Part shown: piece by piece, positions 19,133 through 28,632 of the stretch
Position numbering within the stretch: the first letter of the stretch is position 1
Layout of the letters: each line of letters begins with the position of its first letter
Source of the DNA: an uncultured Hyphomicrobiales bacterium
GTDB taxonomy: Bacteria; Pseudomonadota; Alphaproteobacteria; Rhizobiales; Beijerinckiaceae
Direction: 5' to 3'
DNA: 64,000 nucleotides
Assembly (NCBI GenBank): GCA_903861645.1
Contig: CAIOVE010000025.1
Span: forward strand, 62,001 to 126,000
The notes under the pieces: model-generated
What the model was told of the DNA's origin: nothing
What the model saw: only the letters and a program-made list of their open reading frames with translations
The model's database searches: none
Program-made: the position numbers and the translations under genes

Positions 19133-20533
19133 ATGAGCGCGAACCTCGCCGCCCTTCTCTATCTCGTCTCCGGCGTTCTTTTCATTCTCGCGTTGCGCGG
19201 CCTGTCGCATCCATCGACCTCGCGTCAGGGCAACATGTTCGGCATGGTGGGCATGGGCATCGCCGTGCTGACGACGCTGTTGTTGCGTCCGCCGTCGGGC
19301 TTTTCGGGCTGGTTGCTGGCCATTCTCGGCATCGGCATCGGCGGCGGAATCGGCGCCTGGCGCGCGCGCACCGTCCAGATGACGGCCATGCCGCAACTCG
19401 TGGCGATGTTCCATTCGCTGGTTGGTCTGGCCGCCGTGCTCGTGGCGGCCGGCGCGCTCTACGCGCCGCAGGCGTTCGGCATCGGCGCGCCCGGAACGAT
19501 CCACGGCGCGAGCCTGATCGAAATGTCGCTGGGTCTGGCGATTGGCGCGATCACCTTCACCGGCTCGATCATCGCCTTCCTGAAGCTGGACGGGCGCATG
19601 TCCGGCAAGCCGATCATGTTGCCGCAGCGCCACGCCATCAACATCGCCCTCGCCGCGGCGCTTGTGATCCTCATCGGCTCGTTCATGGCGACGGAAAGCC
19701 ACGCGCTGTTCTGGCTGATCGTGCTGGTGTCGCTGGCGCTCGGCGTGTTGCTGATCGTGCCGATCGGCGGCGCGGACATGCCGGTCGTCGTCTCCATGCT
19801 CAACTCCTATTCGGGCTGGGCGGCCGCCGGTATCGGCTTCACGCTGGGCAATCTCGCGCTGATCATCACCGGCGCGCTCGTCGGCTCCTCCGGCGCGATC
19901 CTCAGCTACATCATGTGCAAGGGCATGAACCGTTCGTTCGTATCGGTCATTTTGGGTGGCTTTGGCGGCGAGACGGAAGCGGCCGCGGGCGCGGTGGAAA
20001 CGCGTCCCGTCAAACAGGGCTCGGCGGACGACGCCGCCTACATGATGAAGAACGCCGCGAAGGTCATCATCGTGCCGGGCTACGGCATGGCGGTGGCGCA
20101 GGCGCAGCACGCGCTGCGCGAAATGGCCGACATGCTCAAGAAGGAAGGCGTTGAAATCAAATACGCCATCCACCCGGTCGCCGGTCGCATGCCCGGTCAC
20201 ATGAACGTCCTGCTGGCCGAGGCCAACGTGCCCTACGACGAGGTTTTCGAACTCGAGGACATCAATTCGGAATTCGCGCAGGCCGACGTGGCTTTCGTGA
20301 TCGGCGCGAACGACGTGACCAATCCCGCCGCCAAGACCGATCCAAAATCGGCCATTTACGGCATGCCGATCCTCGACGTGGAGAAGGCAAAGACCGTGCT
20401 CTTCATCAAGCGCGGCATGGGCTCTGGCTACGCGGGTGTCGAAAACGAGTTGTTTTTCAAGGACAACACGATGATGCTCTTCGCCGACGCGAAGAAGATG
20501 GTCGAGAACATCGTCAAGGCGCTCGGCCACTGA
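19133..20533 (+). CDS. pntB: NAD(P) transhydrogenase subunit beta
   Basis: A 466-residue protein with several N-terminal transmembrane helices forming the proton channel and a C-terminal NADP-binding domain III. The domain III block VIIVPGYGMAVAQAQHALREM and later HPVAGRMPGHMNVLLAEANVPY are diagnostic, as is GANDVTNPAA. It starts four bases after pntAB stops. It converges on a TPR lipoprotein gene, with a hairpin in the short gap. Confidence 0.97.
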   Translation: MSANLAALLYLVSGVLFILALRGLSHPSTSRQGNMFGMVGMGIAVLTTLLLRPPSGFSGWLLAILGIGIGGGIGAWRARTVQMTAMPQLVAMFHSLVGLAAVLVAAGALYAPQAFGIGAPGTIHGASLIEMSLGLAIGAITFTGSIIAFLKLDGRMSGKPIMLPQRHAINIALAAALVILIGSFMATESHALFWLIVLVSLALGVLLIVPIGGADMPVVVSMLNSYSGWAAAGIGFTLGNLALIITGALVGSSGAILSYIMCKGMNRSFVSVILGGFGGETEAAAGAVETRPVKQGSADDAAYMMKNAAKVIIVPGYGMAVAQAQHALREMADMLKKEGVEIKYAIHPVAGRMPGHMNVLLAEANVPYDEVFELEDINSEFAQADVAFVIGANDVTNPAAKTDPKSAIYGMPILDVEKAKTVLFIKRGMGSGYAGVENELFFKDNTMMLFADAKKMVENIVKALGH

Positions 20534-20538
20534 CGGCT

Positions 20539-20559
20539 GGTCGCGTCATCGGCGCGACC
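20539..20559. terminator. Hairpin between convergent pntB and TPR gene
   Basis: GGTCGCG (20539-20545) pairs with CGCGACC (20553-20559) around a seven-base loop, right after the pntB stop. There is no clear T-tract on either strand, so it could protect the 3' end or mark a Rho-dependent stop; it is not a classical intrinsic terminator. Confidence 0.4.
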
Positions 20560-20576
20560 GTCACGACATCGAAAAA

Positions 20577-21452
20577 TCAGGCGCGACCGACCCGTGATTG
20601 TCCGTCGTGCGCCTGTTTGTTGCCGGGATCGACGACAAGCGCGCGACCATAGGATTCGCTCGCCTTCATCTTGTTGCCCTGACGCTCATAGGCGAGACCG
20701 AGGCCGGACCAGGCGTCGGCGTTCTTGTTGTCGACGTTGAGCGCGGCGTTGAAATCCTCGATCGCCAGATCAAATTTGCCGGTGGCGGTCAGGCTCTGGC
20801 CACGCGCGATATAGGGCGCCGCCGCGAAGGGATCGCGATCGATGGCGTTGTCGAAATCGGTGATCGCGCGGGCGTGATCGCCGTTGCGCTGATGGATCAA
20901 TCCACGCGCGTGAAACGCTTGCGCGCCCTCGGGATTGAGCTTGATCGCCTTGTCGAGGTCAGCCATCGCCTCGTCGAGGCTGCCGCGCGACCGCAATAGA
21001 TTGGCGCGCCCCAGATAGGCGGGCGCGTGGTTTGGATTGGCTGCGATCGCCCGGCCATAGTCTGCGAGCGCGGCGTCATTCTGATTGATTTGCCGTTCGG
21101 CGAGGGCGCGGTTCGTGAAGGCGGAAGCGTCGTTCGGGTTGAGCTTGATCGACTGTCCGAAATCGGCGATCGCTTCCTGATAGCGCCCGACCTTCGCGTA
21201 GGCGGCGCCGCGGGTGTTGTAGGCCTCGGAACTGTTGGGGTTGCGTCGGATGACATCCGTCAGCGAGGCGATGTTATCCTGAAAGGAAGCGTCCGGCGCC
21301 TCCACCTCGGCGATCCGCGGTCCATTGCCTAGCGCGCCCCCGTCCGCGCATCCCGACAAGCCAAGCGCTATGATGAAGGACGCGGCGACGAAGCCGAATC
21401 GATAGGGCGGGATTTGGGGGAGGGAGCGGACCATGGCGGGGAACTGCCTCAT
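20577..21452 (-). CDS. TPR-repeat lipoprotein
   Basis: About 291 residues from this start. A hydrophobic signal segment ends in the lipobox LSGC, so it is probably a lipoprotein. Six or more tetratricopeptide repeats follow, each about 34 residues, with recurring patterns such as AYNTRGAAYAKVGRYQEAIADF and AFTNRALAERQINQNDAALADY (about 20760-21230). TPR domains bind other proteins; the partner is unknown. A second ATG at 21434 would give a more typical signal peptide. It lies downstream of rpsU on the same strand, beyond a terminator. Confidence 0.82.
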   Translation of the reverse strand: MRQFPAMVRSLPQIPPYRFGFVAASFIIALGLSGCADGGALGNGPRIAEVEAPDASFQDNIASLTDVIRRNPNSSEAYNTRGAAYAKVGRYQEAIADFGQSIKLNPNDASAFTNRALAERQINQNDAALADYGRAIAANPNHAPAYLGRANLLRSRGSLDEAMADLDKAIKLNPEGAQAFHARGLIHQRNGDHARAITDFDNAIDRDPFAAAPYIARGQSLTATGKFDLAIEDFNAALNVDNKNADAWSGLGLAYERQGNKMKASESYGRALVVDPGNKQAHDGQSRVGRA

Positions 21453-21529
21453 GATAGCCGAAGCCTGCGCGCGGCCGGGTCGAAACGCTCGGCGGCGAAT
21501 AACCGATTGCCAGACCAACCAATAACAGG

Positions 21530-21574
21530 ACATTGCCAAAACAAACAGCGCCCCACGAAGATTGTCGGGGGCGC
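21530..21574 (-). terminator. Intrinsic terminator after rpsU
   Basis: Read leftward, GCGCCCC pairs with GGGGCGC (21568-21574 and 21548-21554) around a 13-base loop, followed by the T-rich TGTTTGTTTT. It lies 40 bases past the rpsU stop, in the direction of rpsU, and so should end that transcript before the TPR gene. Confidence 0.7.
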
Positions 21575-21613
21575 CGGGTAACTATTGGCCAAGATAGTCG
21601 CTTGCGGCGAAAT

Positions 21614-21856
21614 CTAGCGGCGGGCGCCGATTTCGGGCTTCGGCTTGGCCGGCAGCAGGCCTTCGCGCTGCATCTTCTTGCGGGCCAGCTTGCGGGCGCG
21701 GCGGACGGCCTCGGCCTTTTCGCGGGCGCGCTTTTCCGACGGCTTCTCGTAATGGCCGCGCAGCTTCATCTCGCGGAAGATGCCTTCGCGCTGCATCTTT
21801 TTCTTCAGGGCCTTGAGGGCCTGATCGACATTGTTGTCGCGAACGAGAACTTGCAC
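21614..21856 (-). CDS. rpsU: 30S ribosomal protein S21
   Basis: An 80-residue basic protein of the small subunit that helps in initiation. The N-terminus [20 protein letters not shown] and [21 protein letters not shown] are diagnostic. The C-terminal part is a lysine- and arginine-rich tail common in alphaproteobacteria. It stands as a single gene with its own terminator. The 240 bases upstream, to the glycosyltransferase start, hold no gene that I can see. Confidence 0.96.
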   Translation of the reverse strand: MQVLVRDNNVDQALKALKKKMQREGIFREMKLRGHYEKPSEKRAREKAEAVRRARKLARKKMQREGLLPAKPKPEIGARR

Positions 21857-22096
21857 TCGTTATTCCTTGCGTTGGGGCGCGCGCTCCGGACGAGCCTTGC
21901 CCAAGACCGAAAAACAGGAAACCAGGCGCGACCGGCGCACCTAACCGTGGGAGCGGCGGATACCAGACAACGCGAAGTCTGTCCAGCCGTTGGCGGTCCG
22001 GATTCGACATTCCCGGCCCGCCACTTGCCTCGGCGCGGGCGGGAAGGCTATGGCCACCCCGCGTCCATTCCCCGGCGCGGTGGGAAGCTGCCTTCG

Positions 22097-23563
22097 ATGA
22101 TGGATACATCCCAGCGGGTTCCGGCGCGCGTCCTCGCCGGCGCGGTCGCGCTCGCCTGTCTCGCGCACGCGATCATCTGGAGCCTCGCGCCGCTGCTCTT
22201 TCTGGGCAACCTGCATACCGATACGGTCGAGGCGACGTCGTGGGCGACCCACTGGGACTGGGGCTATTTCAAGCACCCGCCGCTGGTTGTCTGGCTGTTC
22301 AAGCTGGTCGTCGGCCTGCCGGGCTCCCGCATGCTGAAATTCCTGCTGTTGTCGCAGGCGACCGTTTTGGCGTCCGCGGCCCTGATCTGGCTGACGGTCC
22401 GGATTTACGCCTCGCAATGGGCGGCCGCCTTCGGCGCGCTGGTCTATGTCGCTTCGCCGCCCGCGACATTTTTCGCGACGCAGGTCAACCATAACTCGCT
22501 CTCGATCCCCTTTGGCGCGGCGATCCTGTTCCTTGGTCTCCGGTATTTCGAAAAGCGTCGAACCGCCGATATTCTCGCGCTCGGCGTTATCGCGGGCCTG
22601 GCGTTGCTGACCAAGTATCAGACCGCCTTTTTCCTGATGACTTTGGCGGTTCTCGCGCTTGTGGTCGCGCGCTTTCGCTGGGTCTGGACCGATCCGCGCG
22701 GCTATGTCGGCGCGGCGCTGGCGCTGGCGGTCTTCGCGCCCCACCTCTGGTGGGATTACCAACACGGCTGGCGAACCTTGCTGTACGCCTCGGCCGACCG
22801 ACCGCTGCGGACGATCGGCGACTTCGGCTACAGCCTCAACGAATTGCTCGATGGCGTCCTGATGTGCCTAGTCGGGCCGCTGCTGGCCTGGCTTGTCGTC
22901 GGCAGGCCTCGACCAGCGCTGGTTTCAGACGCCGTGTCGCGATTGGGCTGGCTGCTGATCGCGACGCCCATTGCCATCATGGTCGCGCTTGGCTTCGCCA
23001 GCGGCCAAATCCTGCGTCAGGGCTGGCTGATCCCTCTCATGCCGGGCGTGGCCGTCGGCGTGGCCCTTGTTTTCGCCCGCGCGGCCGAGGGGATCACGGT
23101 GTCGCCCCGCGCGATCGCGGCGCGCGCCGCCGGCGTTTCAGGCGCGCTGGCGGTTGCCTTCGCGCTTTTCCTGCTTGGTCGCGCGGCGATGGGTCATCCG
23201 GTGGCGGCCTATTCCCTCGATGGCCGCGATTTCACCGGGCAGGTCCAGTCATTGTGGCGCGCCCGGTCTGGCGGCGCGCCGATCCCCTGCCTGCTGACGC
23301 CCAACAGGTCGTTCGCGCTGGCGACGATGCTGTATCTGGACCCAATTCCATCAGGCGGGGATCTCGATCCCCTGCCCGACGCCGCGGCCGCCATGGCCGC
23401 CTGTCGGGGCGGCGGACTGGTTCTATCGCCCGATGGCTTCGCGCTGAATGAAAAGCTTGACGCCTCTACGCTCGACCGGGCGACGGTCAGTGTTCGGCCC
23501 TGGCCGGCGATTGGCGCCGGCTCCTGGACATTCAGGCTCTATTTTCTGCCCGCCGCGCCCTGA
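22097..23563 (+). CDS. GT39-type membrane glycosyltransferase (ArnT/PMT-like)
   Basis: About 488 residues with roughly ten transmembrane helices. The first loop, FLGNLHTDTVEATSWATHWDWGYFKHPPLVVWL (residues about 35-67), carries the acidic residue and the HWDWGYFKHPP block typical of polyprenyl-phosphate-sugar-using GT-C enzymes of the ArnT/PMT type. Such enzymes move a sugar from a lipid carrier to lipid A, protein or another lipid on the periplasmic side. The substrate is unknown. Two ATGs stand in tandem at 22097 and 22100; the longer open frame upstream is non-coding shadow. Confidence 0.8.
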   Translation: MMDTSQRVPARVLAGAVALACLAHAIIWSLAPLLFLGNLHTDTVEATSWATHWDWGYFKHPPLVVWLFKLVVGLPGSRMLKFLLLSQATVLASAALIWLTVRIYASQWAAAFGALVYVASPPATFFATQVNHNSLSIPFGAAILFLGLRYFEKRRTADILALGVIAGLALLTKYQTAFFLMTLAVLALVVARFRWVWTDPRGYVGAALALAVFAPHLWWDYQHGWRTLLYASADRPLRTIGDFGYSLNELLDGVLMCLVGPLLAWLVVGRPRPALVSDAVSRLGWLLIATPIAIMVALGFASGQILRQGWLIPLMPGVAVGVALVFARAAEGITVSPRAIAARAAGVSGALAVAFALFLLGRAAMGHPVAAYSLDGRDFTGQVQSLWRARSGGAPIPCLLTPNRSFALATMLYLDPIPSGGDLDPLPDAAAAMAACRGGGLVLSPDGFALNEKLDASTLDRATVSVRPWPAIGAGSWTFRLYFLPAAP

Positions 23564-23570
23564 GCGGCCA

Positions 23571-24836
23571 TCAGGCGCCGCCAAACCGTTTTTCGATATA
23601 ATCGGTCACGATGAGCTTGAATTCATTGGCGATCCCGGCGCCGCGGAGGGTCATCGCCTTTTTGCCATCGATGAATACTGGCGCGGCCGGCGCCTCGCCC
23701 GTGCCGGGCAGGGAGATGCCGATGTCCGCGTGCTTGGATTCGCCGGGGCCATTCACGATGCAGCCCATGACGGCGACATTGAGCGTCTCGACGCCGGGGT
23801 ACCGGGCTTTCCAGCCGGGCATCTCGTCGCGCAGATAACCCTGAATGTCGCGGGCCAGTTCCTGAAACACCGTCGACGTCGTCCGGCCGCAGCCGGGACA
23901 CGCGGCGACCTGCGGCACGAAGGTGCGAAATCCCATCGTCTGCAGCAGTTCCTGCGCCACGGTCACCTCAAGCGTGCGGTCGCCGCCGGGCTCAGGCGTC
24001 AAGGAGACGCGGATCGTGTCGCCAATGCCTTCCTGCAACAGGATGCCCATGGCCGCCGACGAGGCCACAATGCCCTTCGAACCCATGCCGGCCTCGGTCA
24101 AGCCAAGATGCAGCGCGTGATCGGATCGCGCCGCCAGCATTTTGTAGACGGCGATCAGATCCTGCACCGCGGAAACCTTGGCCGACAGGATGATCCGGTC
24201 GCGGGGCAGCCCGATTTCCTCGGCGCGTTCGGCCGACCACAGGGCCGAGCAAACAAGCGCCTCGCGCGTCACCGCGCGGGCGTCGAGCGGGCGCGCGGAT
24301 TTCGAATTGCGATCCATCAGGCCGGTCAGCAATTCCTGATCAAGCGAACCCCAGTTCGCGCCGATCCGCACGGCCTTGCCGTGTTCGATCGCCTGCTCGA
24401 CGATGGCGGCGAACTGGCGATCCTTCTTGTCCTTGAAGCCGACGTTGCCGGGGTTGATGCGGTATTTGTCGAGAGCGCGCGCGCAGGCCGGATGCTCCGC
24501 CAGCAGCTTGTGGCCGATATAATGAAAATCGCCGACGAGTGGCGTCGTCACGCCCATGCCCAGCAGCCTGTCCTTGATGCGCGGCACCGCGGCCGCCGCC
24601 TCGTCGCGGTCGACCGTGATGCGGACGATCTCCGAGCCGGCTCGCGCCAGCGCCGCGATCTGCGCGACGGTCGACTCCACGTCGGCCGTATCGGTATTCG
24701 TCATGGACTGCACGACGATGGGCGCGTCGCCGCCCACCATCACCGCGCCCTGCCCCTCGCCGATCCGCACGGCCACCGTCCGATGACGCGCGGCGGGCGC
24801 CGCGTGGAAGTCAATGAGATCGGCTGGCTGAGACAT
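23571..24836 (-). CDS. ispG: 4-hydroxy-3-methylbut-2-enyl diphosphate synthase
   Basis: A 421-residue iron-sulfur enzyme (GcpE) of the MEP isoprenoid pathway. The N-terminus shows the block [20 protein letters not shown]. The C-terminal iron-sulfur module has the cysteines in ACPGCGR and, later, CIVNGPGE. It acts in the cytosol with flavodoxin or ferredoxin as electron donor. It converges on the GT39 gene with a seven-base gap. Confidence 0.96.
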   Translation of the reverse strand: MSQPADLIDFHAAPAARHRTVAVRIGEGQGAVMVGGDAPIVVQSMTNTDTADVESTVAQIAALARAGSEIVRITVDRDEAAAAVPRIKDRLLGMGVTTPLVGDFHYIGHKLLAEHPACARALDKYRINPGNVGFKDKKDRQFAAIVEQAIEHGKAVRIGANWGSLDQELLTGLMDRNSKSARPLDARAVTREALVCSALWSAERAEEIGLPRDRIILSAKVSAVQDLIAVYKMLAARSDHALHLGLTEAGMGSKGIVASSAAMGILLQEGIGDTIRVSLTPEPGGDRTLEVTVAQELLQTMGFRTFVPQVAACPGCGRTTSTVFQELARDIQGYLRDEMPGWKARYPGVETLNVAVMGCIVNGPGESKHADIGISLPGTGEAPAAPVFIDGKKAMTLRGAGIANEFKLIVTDYIEKRFGGA

Positions 24837-24978
24837 GGCGGATCATCCCCGGGGAATGAATGTTTAAGTGCGCGTTTTCGGGCTGGCAAGGTCGAACGTC
24901 CGGCGGTTTCCTCCGCGCCGCTATCGAACGGCATAAAGCCAATGTAACATTCAACACGGTGTCGAGGAGGTCGAATTC

Positions 24979-25437
24979 ATGTCCTATGTCAGCCATGTCC
25001 TGCAGCCCGGCGAAAAGCTGCTGATGACGGGCCGCCTGCACTGGATCGGATACTGGCGGGCGTTCGTCTGTCTCGCGCCGGCGCTGGGGCTTGTGTTGAC
25101 GCCCGCGTCGACGCCGGCCATGCGGACCATGCTTGAAGTCGGCGCTGTCGCGCTCGCGATTGCCGGCGTCGGTTTCGCGCTTCACGTGGCCTTGTTGCGG
25201 TGGGGCACCGAGATCGGCGTCACCGATCGACGCGTCATCTACAAGCATGGCGTCATCGCGCGCTATTCGGCCGAAATGAACATGGACAAGGTCGAGACCG
25301 TCACGGTGACACAATCATTGCTGGGCCGTCTGCTCAACTATGGCGCGATCACCATCAAGGGGTCCGGCGCCAGCATCGAGACCCTGCGCAACATCGAGGA
25401 TCCCGTCGCCCTGCGCAGCACGATCACCGCGCGCTGA
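24979..25437 (+). CDS. Membrane protein with bacterial PH domain (bPH2/DUF304)
   Basis: A 152-residue protein. After QPGEKLLMTGRLHWIGYW, two hydrophobic helices are followed by a bacterial pleckstrin-homology domain: GVTDRRVIYKHGVIARYSAEMNMDKVETVTVTQS. This is the YdbS/YdbT-like fold, often found in membrane proteins of unknown function. GAGGAGG lies seven to eight bases before the ATG. It stands between ispG (divergent) and rsmE (same strand). Confidence 0.8.
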   Translation: MSYVSHVLQPGEKLLMTGRLHWIGYWRAFVCLAPALGLVLTPASTPAMRTMLEVGAVALAIAGVGFALHVALLRWGTEIGVTDRRVIYKHGVIARYSAEMNMDKVETVTVTQSLLGRLLNYGAITIKGSGASIETLRNIEDPVALRSTITAR

Positions 25438-25472
25438 GTTCCTGTTTCGCGTCGATATGATGGAGCGTTCGT

Positions 25473-26258
25473 TTGGCCCGGTATGATTTCTCCACGCGGC
25501 GTCTGTTTGTCGACGCGCCGCTCACGGCGGGCGCGCGCGTTGGTCTCAATCGCGACCAGTCGAATTATCTGTCAAACGTGCTGCGGCTCGAGGCGGGGGC
25601 CGGATTGCTCGTGTTCAACGGTCGCGACGGGGAATGGCGGGCGAGACTCGCGCTCGCCGGCAAGCGTGACATCGCGCTTGAGCTCGAAACGCGGGAACGC
25701 CCCCAGACCGCCGCATGCGATTTGAGGCTCCTCTTCGCGCCGCTCAAGCACGCTCGTCTTGACTACATGATCCAGAAAGCGGTCGAAATGGGCGCGGGCA
25801 AGCTGAGTCCGGTGTTGACCCGCCGCACGCAGGTTCACAAGCTCAACCTCGACCGCGTGCGCGCCAACGCCATCGAAGCGGCCGAGCAATGCGGCATCCT
25901 CACGCTGCCGGACATCGACGAACCGGCTCCGCTCGATCGCGTGCTCATGGATTTGCCGGAGGAGCGGTTGCTCGTGTTCTGCGACGAGGACGCGCCCGTG
26001 GCCGACCCCCTGATCGCGCTGGGTCGGGCGATCCGTGAAGACCGTGTTCCGTCAATATCGGTTCTGATTGGGCCGGAAGGTGGATTCGATCCCGCCGAGC
26101 GCGACATGTTGCTCGCGTTGCCGGGCGCCCTGCCGATTTCGCTGGGCCCGCGCATTCTCCGCGCGGATACGGCGGCCGTCGCGGCCTTGGCCGTCGTACA
26201 GGCCGCGCTCGGCGACTGGCGGGGTTCGATGGGTGATGCGCCGCCGCAACATGGGTGA
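25473..26258 (+). CDS. rsmE: 16S rRNA (uracil1498-N3)-methyltransferase
   Basis: A 261-residue SPOUT methyltransferase. The N-terminal PUA-like part is followed by the SPOUT knot, with LIGPEGGFDPAERD and LGPRILRADTAAVAAL. The start codon is probably TTG (translated MARYDFSTRRLFV); GGAG lies nine bases upstream and the family starts at this point. An ATG start is not available nearby in this frame. Confidence 0.92.
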   Translation: MARYDFSTRRLFVDAPLTAGARVGLNRDQSNYLSNVLRLEAGAGLLVFNGRDGEWRARLALAGKRDIALELETRERPQTAACDLRLLFAPLKHARLDYMIQKAVEMGAGKLSPVLTRRTQVHKLNLDRVRANAIEAAEQCGILTLPDIDEPAPLDRVLMDLPEERLLVFCDEDAPVADPLIALGRAIREDRVPSISVLIGPEGGFDPAERDMLLALPGALPISLGPRILRADTAAVAALAVVQAALGDWRGSMGDAPPQHG

Positions 26259-26315
26259 ATTCGTCGCGCCGGAGACCGTCGGCATCACGATCTTGCCATC
26301 ATGTTGGAGTGATGA

Positions 26316-26669
26316 GTGTCGCCGCGCGCGGCAATGTTCGGGGCCGCCATTTCGGGAACCAGGATGACCGGAACTTTCGCCCGCCGCCCTTTTCTGGCGG
26401 CGCTGACCTTCGCCATGGCGGCCGTCGTGGGCGCGGCCGCGCGCGCCGAGACGGCGTGCGGCGAACGTGGCGCGTCATCGCTGTTTTATGGTCCTTCGGG
26501 GCCATGCGGTCGTGTCATGGATCGGCTGAGGGTTGATCCGCGCGCCCGCCGCGACATGTCGCCCTGGGGAGCCCCCCGGGGCTTCGCGCCGTTTCCCGAC
26601 GAAGGGGCGATGCCCGCGCATCAGCGGCTGGACGGCGCCTACGGGCACAACGCGCCGCGCTTGCGTTAA
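26316..26669 (+). CDS. Small exported protein of unknown function
   Basis: A 117-residue frame from a GTG with GGAG eight bases upstream; an alternative ATG lies at 26364. From the second start there is a good signal peptide (RRPFLAALTFAMAAVVGAAARAE). The mature part has two cysteines (TACGERG, GPCGRV) and is rich in proline, glycine and arginine (MSPWGAPRGFAPFPDEGAMP). I do not recognise the family. Position between rsmE and cysQ gives no hint. It could be real and exported, or a chance frame in G+C-rich DNA. Confidence 0.5.
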   Translation: MSPRAAMFGAAISGTRMTGTFARRPFLAALTFAMAAVVGAAARAETACGERGASSLFYGPSGPCGRVMDRLRVDPRARRDMSPWGAPRGFAPFPDEGAMPAHQRLDGAYGHNAPRLR

Positions 26670-26716
26670 TCGCGATTGTCGCTCTTGCCGCTGGCGCTTG
26701 GGACCGCTAACGCGGC

Positions 26717-27565
26717 ATGATGGCGCCGCAAGCGGAAGGCGAACATTTGACTATTCCCTTCGATGACATGGCGTTCGTCGCGCGAACGACGCAACTCGCG
26801 CGCGAAGCGGGCGATATCGCGCTTGCATATTTCAGGCGGGGCGAGCGCACGACGGCCGCCGTCGAGCACAAGGAAGGCGGCTCGCCGGTGACCGAGGCGG
26901 ATCGTCGCGTCGATGATTTTCTGCGCGCGCGCTTGCCATTGCTCGAGGCCGACGCCGGCTGGCTGTCCGAGGAAACAATCGACGATCGGGAACGCCTGTC
27001 GCGGCGTCGCGTCTTCGTTGTCGACCCCATCGATGGCACGCGGGCCTTCATGGCCGGCGATCCCCGGTGGGGCGTCTGCATCGCGCTTGTGGAGGCTGGC
27101 CGCCCCGTCGTCGGTGTCGTGCACATGCCCGCGCTGGAGGCGACCTATGTCGCCGCGGTCGGCCGGGGAGCGCTGTTGAACGGCGCGCCGATGGCCGTGG
27201 CGGTCCGCCAAGCCATCGACAACGCCTTGATCGCCGGCCCCCCCTCGATTCTCAGGGCGTTGGCGGCGGATGGCCTGCCTTTTCAGACCGAGCCCCGCAT
27301 CCCCTCGCTGGCCTATCGACTGGTTCGCGTGGCGGAAGGCGCCCTCGACATAGGCATCGCCTCGACCAACGCCTGCGATTGGGATATAGCCGCCGCCGAC
27401 ATCATCATTGAGGAATCCGGCGGAAAACTTCTCGACACCGAGGGGCGATCCCCCGTGTACAACAGGAGCGAGACCCGGCATGGCGTTCTGTGCGCCGCGC
27501 CGGCCCGGTTGCAACCGGACATATCAATGGCGTTGCGTCGGGCGTTGGCGGGGACGACGGCCTGA
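26717..27565 (+). CDS. cysQ: Inositol monophosphatase-family protein, likely 3'(2'),5'-bisphosphate nucleotidase CysQ
   Basis: A 282-residue metal-dependent phosphatase. The motifs are LSEETIDDRERL, DPIDGTRAFMAGDPRWGV and CDWDIAAADIIIEESGG, the three metal- and phosphate-binding signatures of the family. CysQ recycles pAp from sulfate assimilation. The family also includes inositol monophosphatases, but CysQ-type members precede the Kdo transferase block in this order of bacteria. The start could also be the ATG at 26768. Confidence 0.82.
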   Translation: MMAPQAEGEHLTIPFDDMAFVARTTQLAREAGDIALAYFRRGERTTAAVEHKEGGSPVTEADRRVDDFLRARLPLLEADAGWLSEETIDDRERLSRRRVFVVDPIDGTRAFMAGDPRWGVCIALVEAGRPVVGVVHMPALEATYVAAVGRGALLNGAPMAVAVRQAIDNALIAGPPSILRALAADGLPFQTEPRIPSLAYRLVRVAEGALDIGIASTNACDWDIAAADIIIEESGGKLLDTEGRSPVYNRSETRHGVLCAAPARLQPDISMALRRALAGTTA

Positions 27566-27654
27566 GCCCGGCGAAACGCCAATCAAGATGGCGTCATCCC
27601 TGCATGACAGACCCGGCGCGTTGACCTGCGTCGCGCCGAAGGAAAGGACCACCG

Positions 27655-27894
27655 ATGAGCGATCATGAACACACGCGTGAATCCAAGCAGCTTCTGCATC
27701 TTGTGTTCGGCGGCGAGTTGACCAACCTGGGCGGCGCGGAGTTTCGCGATCCCAAGGCCATCGACATCGTCGGCATCTTTCCGAACTACGCCTCGGCTTA
27801 CGCCGCCTGGAAGGCCAAGGCGCAGATGACCGTCGATAACGCGATGACGCGCTATTTCATCGTGCACATGCACCGGTTCATGGATCCGACCTGA
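27655..27894 (+). CDS. DUF4170 protein
   Basis: A 79-residue protein matching the short DUF4170 family, with KQLLHLVFGGELTNLGG and the C-terminal MTRYFIVHMHRFMDP. Its function is not known. It is found next to the DUF374 acyltransferase-like gene and waaA in many Rhizobiales, so it may act in lipid A assembly. AGGAAAGGA precedes the ATG, and it stops six bases before the next start. Confidence 0.85.
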   Translation: MSDHEHTRESKQLLHLVFGGELTNLGGAEFRDPKAIDIVGIFPNYASAYAAWKAKAQMTVDNAMTRYFIVHMHRFMDPT

Positions 27895-27900
27895 GGGGCC

Positions 27901-28632
27901 ATGCTTAAACGTCTGGGTCGCGCTCCGCTCGTCCAGTCCCTGATCGGCGCGCTCGCCGTGTCATGGCTGCGGCTGGTGCGCGCGACCACGCGTTTCGAGA
28001 TGGAGCCGGCGGGTTTCCCGGAGCGGGCCCGCGCCGACGAACCGCTGATTCTGGCCATGTGGCATGGCCAGCACTTCATGGTTTCCTACGCCTGGCCGAA
28101 GGGAATGCGCGTCAGCGCGCTCATTTCCCGGTCGGGCGATGGCGAATTGAACGCCCGCGTTCTCCAACGGCTGGGCGTTGAGCCGATTCGCGGCTCCGGG
28201 GGCTCGGGCGCCGGCAAGGTTCGCAAGCGTGGCGGCGTCGCCGCCCTGCGTGAAATGCTTCGACGTCTGACGGATGGCTCGACCGTCGCCCTGACGGCGG
28301 ACGTGCCGAAAAAGGCCCGCGTATGTGGCGAGGGAATCGTGACGCTGGCGCGCATGTCGGGCCGGCCGATCTACCCCATCGCCGTGGTTTGCCGGTGGCG
28401 GATCGACTTTCGAACCTGGGATCGCGCCTCGCTGGGCCTGCCTTTCGGGCGCGGCGCGATGGTGCTTGGCGCGCCCGTCCGGGTCGCCCGCGACGCCGAT
28501 GAAAACGCCGTTGAAGCGGCTCGCCTCGCTGTTGAACGCGGTCTCAACGAGGCGCACGCGCGCGCCTATCGCCTCGTCGACAGCGCGGATCCCGGCGCGG
28601 ATCTCGTCGCGCGCGCCGATCCGGCCATATGA
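27901..28632 (+). CDS. DUF374 acyltransferase-like protein
   Basis: A 243-residue protein related to lysophospholipid acyltransferases of the lipid A type (DUF374). Seen are LAMWHGQHFMVSYAWPKGMRVSAL with the conserved histidine, and TADVPKKARVCGEGIVTLAR. It overlaps waaA by four bases and lies in the DUF4170-DUF374-waaA-lpxK block, which argues for a role in Kdo-lipid A maturation. The exact acyl acceptor is not known. Confidence 0.82.
   Translation: MLKRLGRAPLVQSLIGALAVSWLRLVRATTRFEMEPAGFPERARADEPLILAMWHGQHFMVSYAWPKGMRVSALISRSGDGELNARVLQRLGVEPIRGSGGSGAGKVRKRGGVAALREMLRRLTDGSTVALTADVPKKARVCGEGIVTLARMSGRPIYPIAVVCRWRIDFRTWDRASLGLPFGRGAMVLGAPVRVARDADENAVEAARLAVERGLNEAHARAYRLVDSADPGADLVARADPAI

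Noticed and set aside
18953-20530. 525-codon leftward frame opposite pntAB and pntB
   Set aside because: Histidine- and arginine-rich shadow of the transhydrogenase genes, without any motif.
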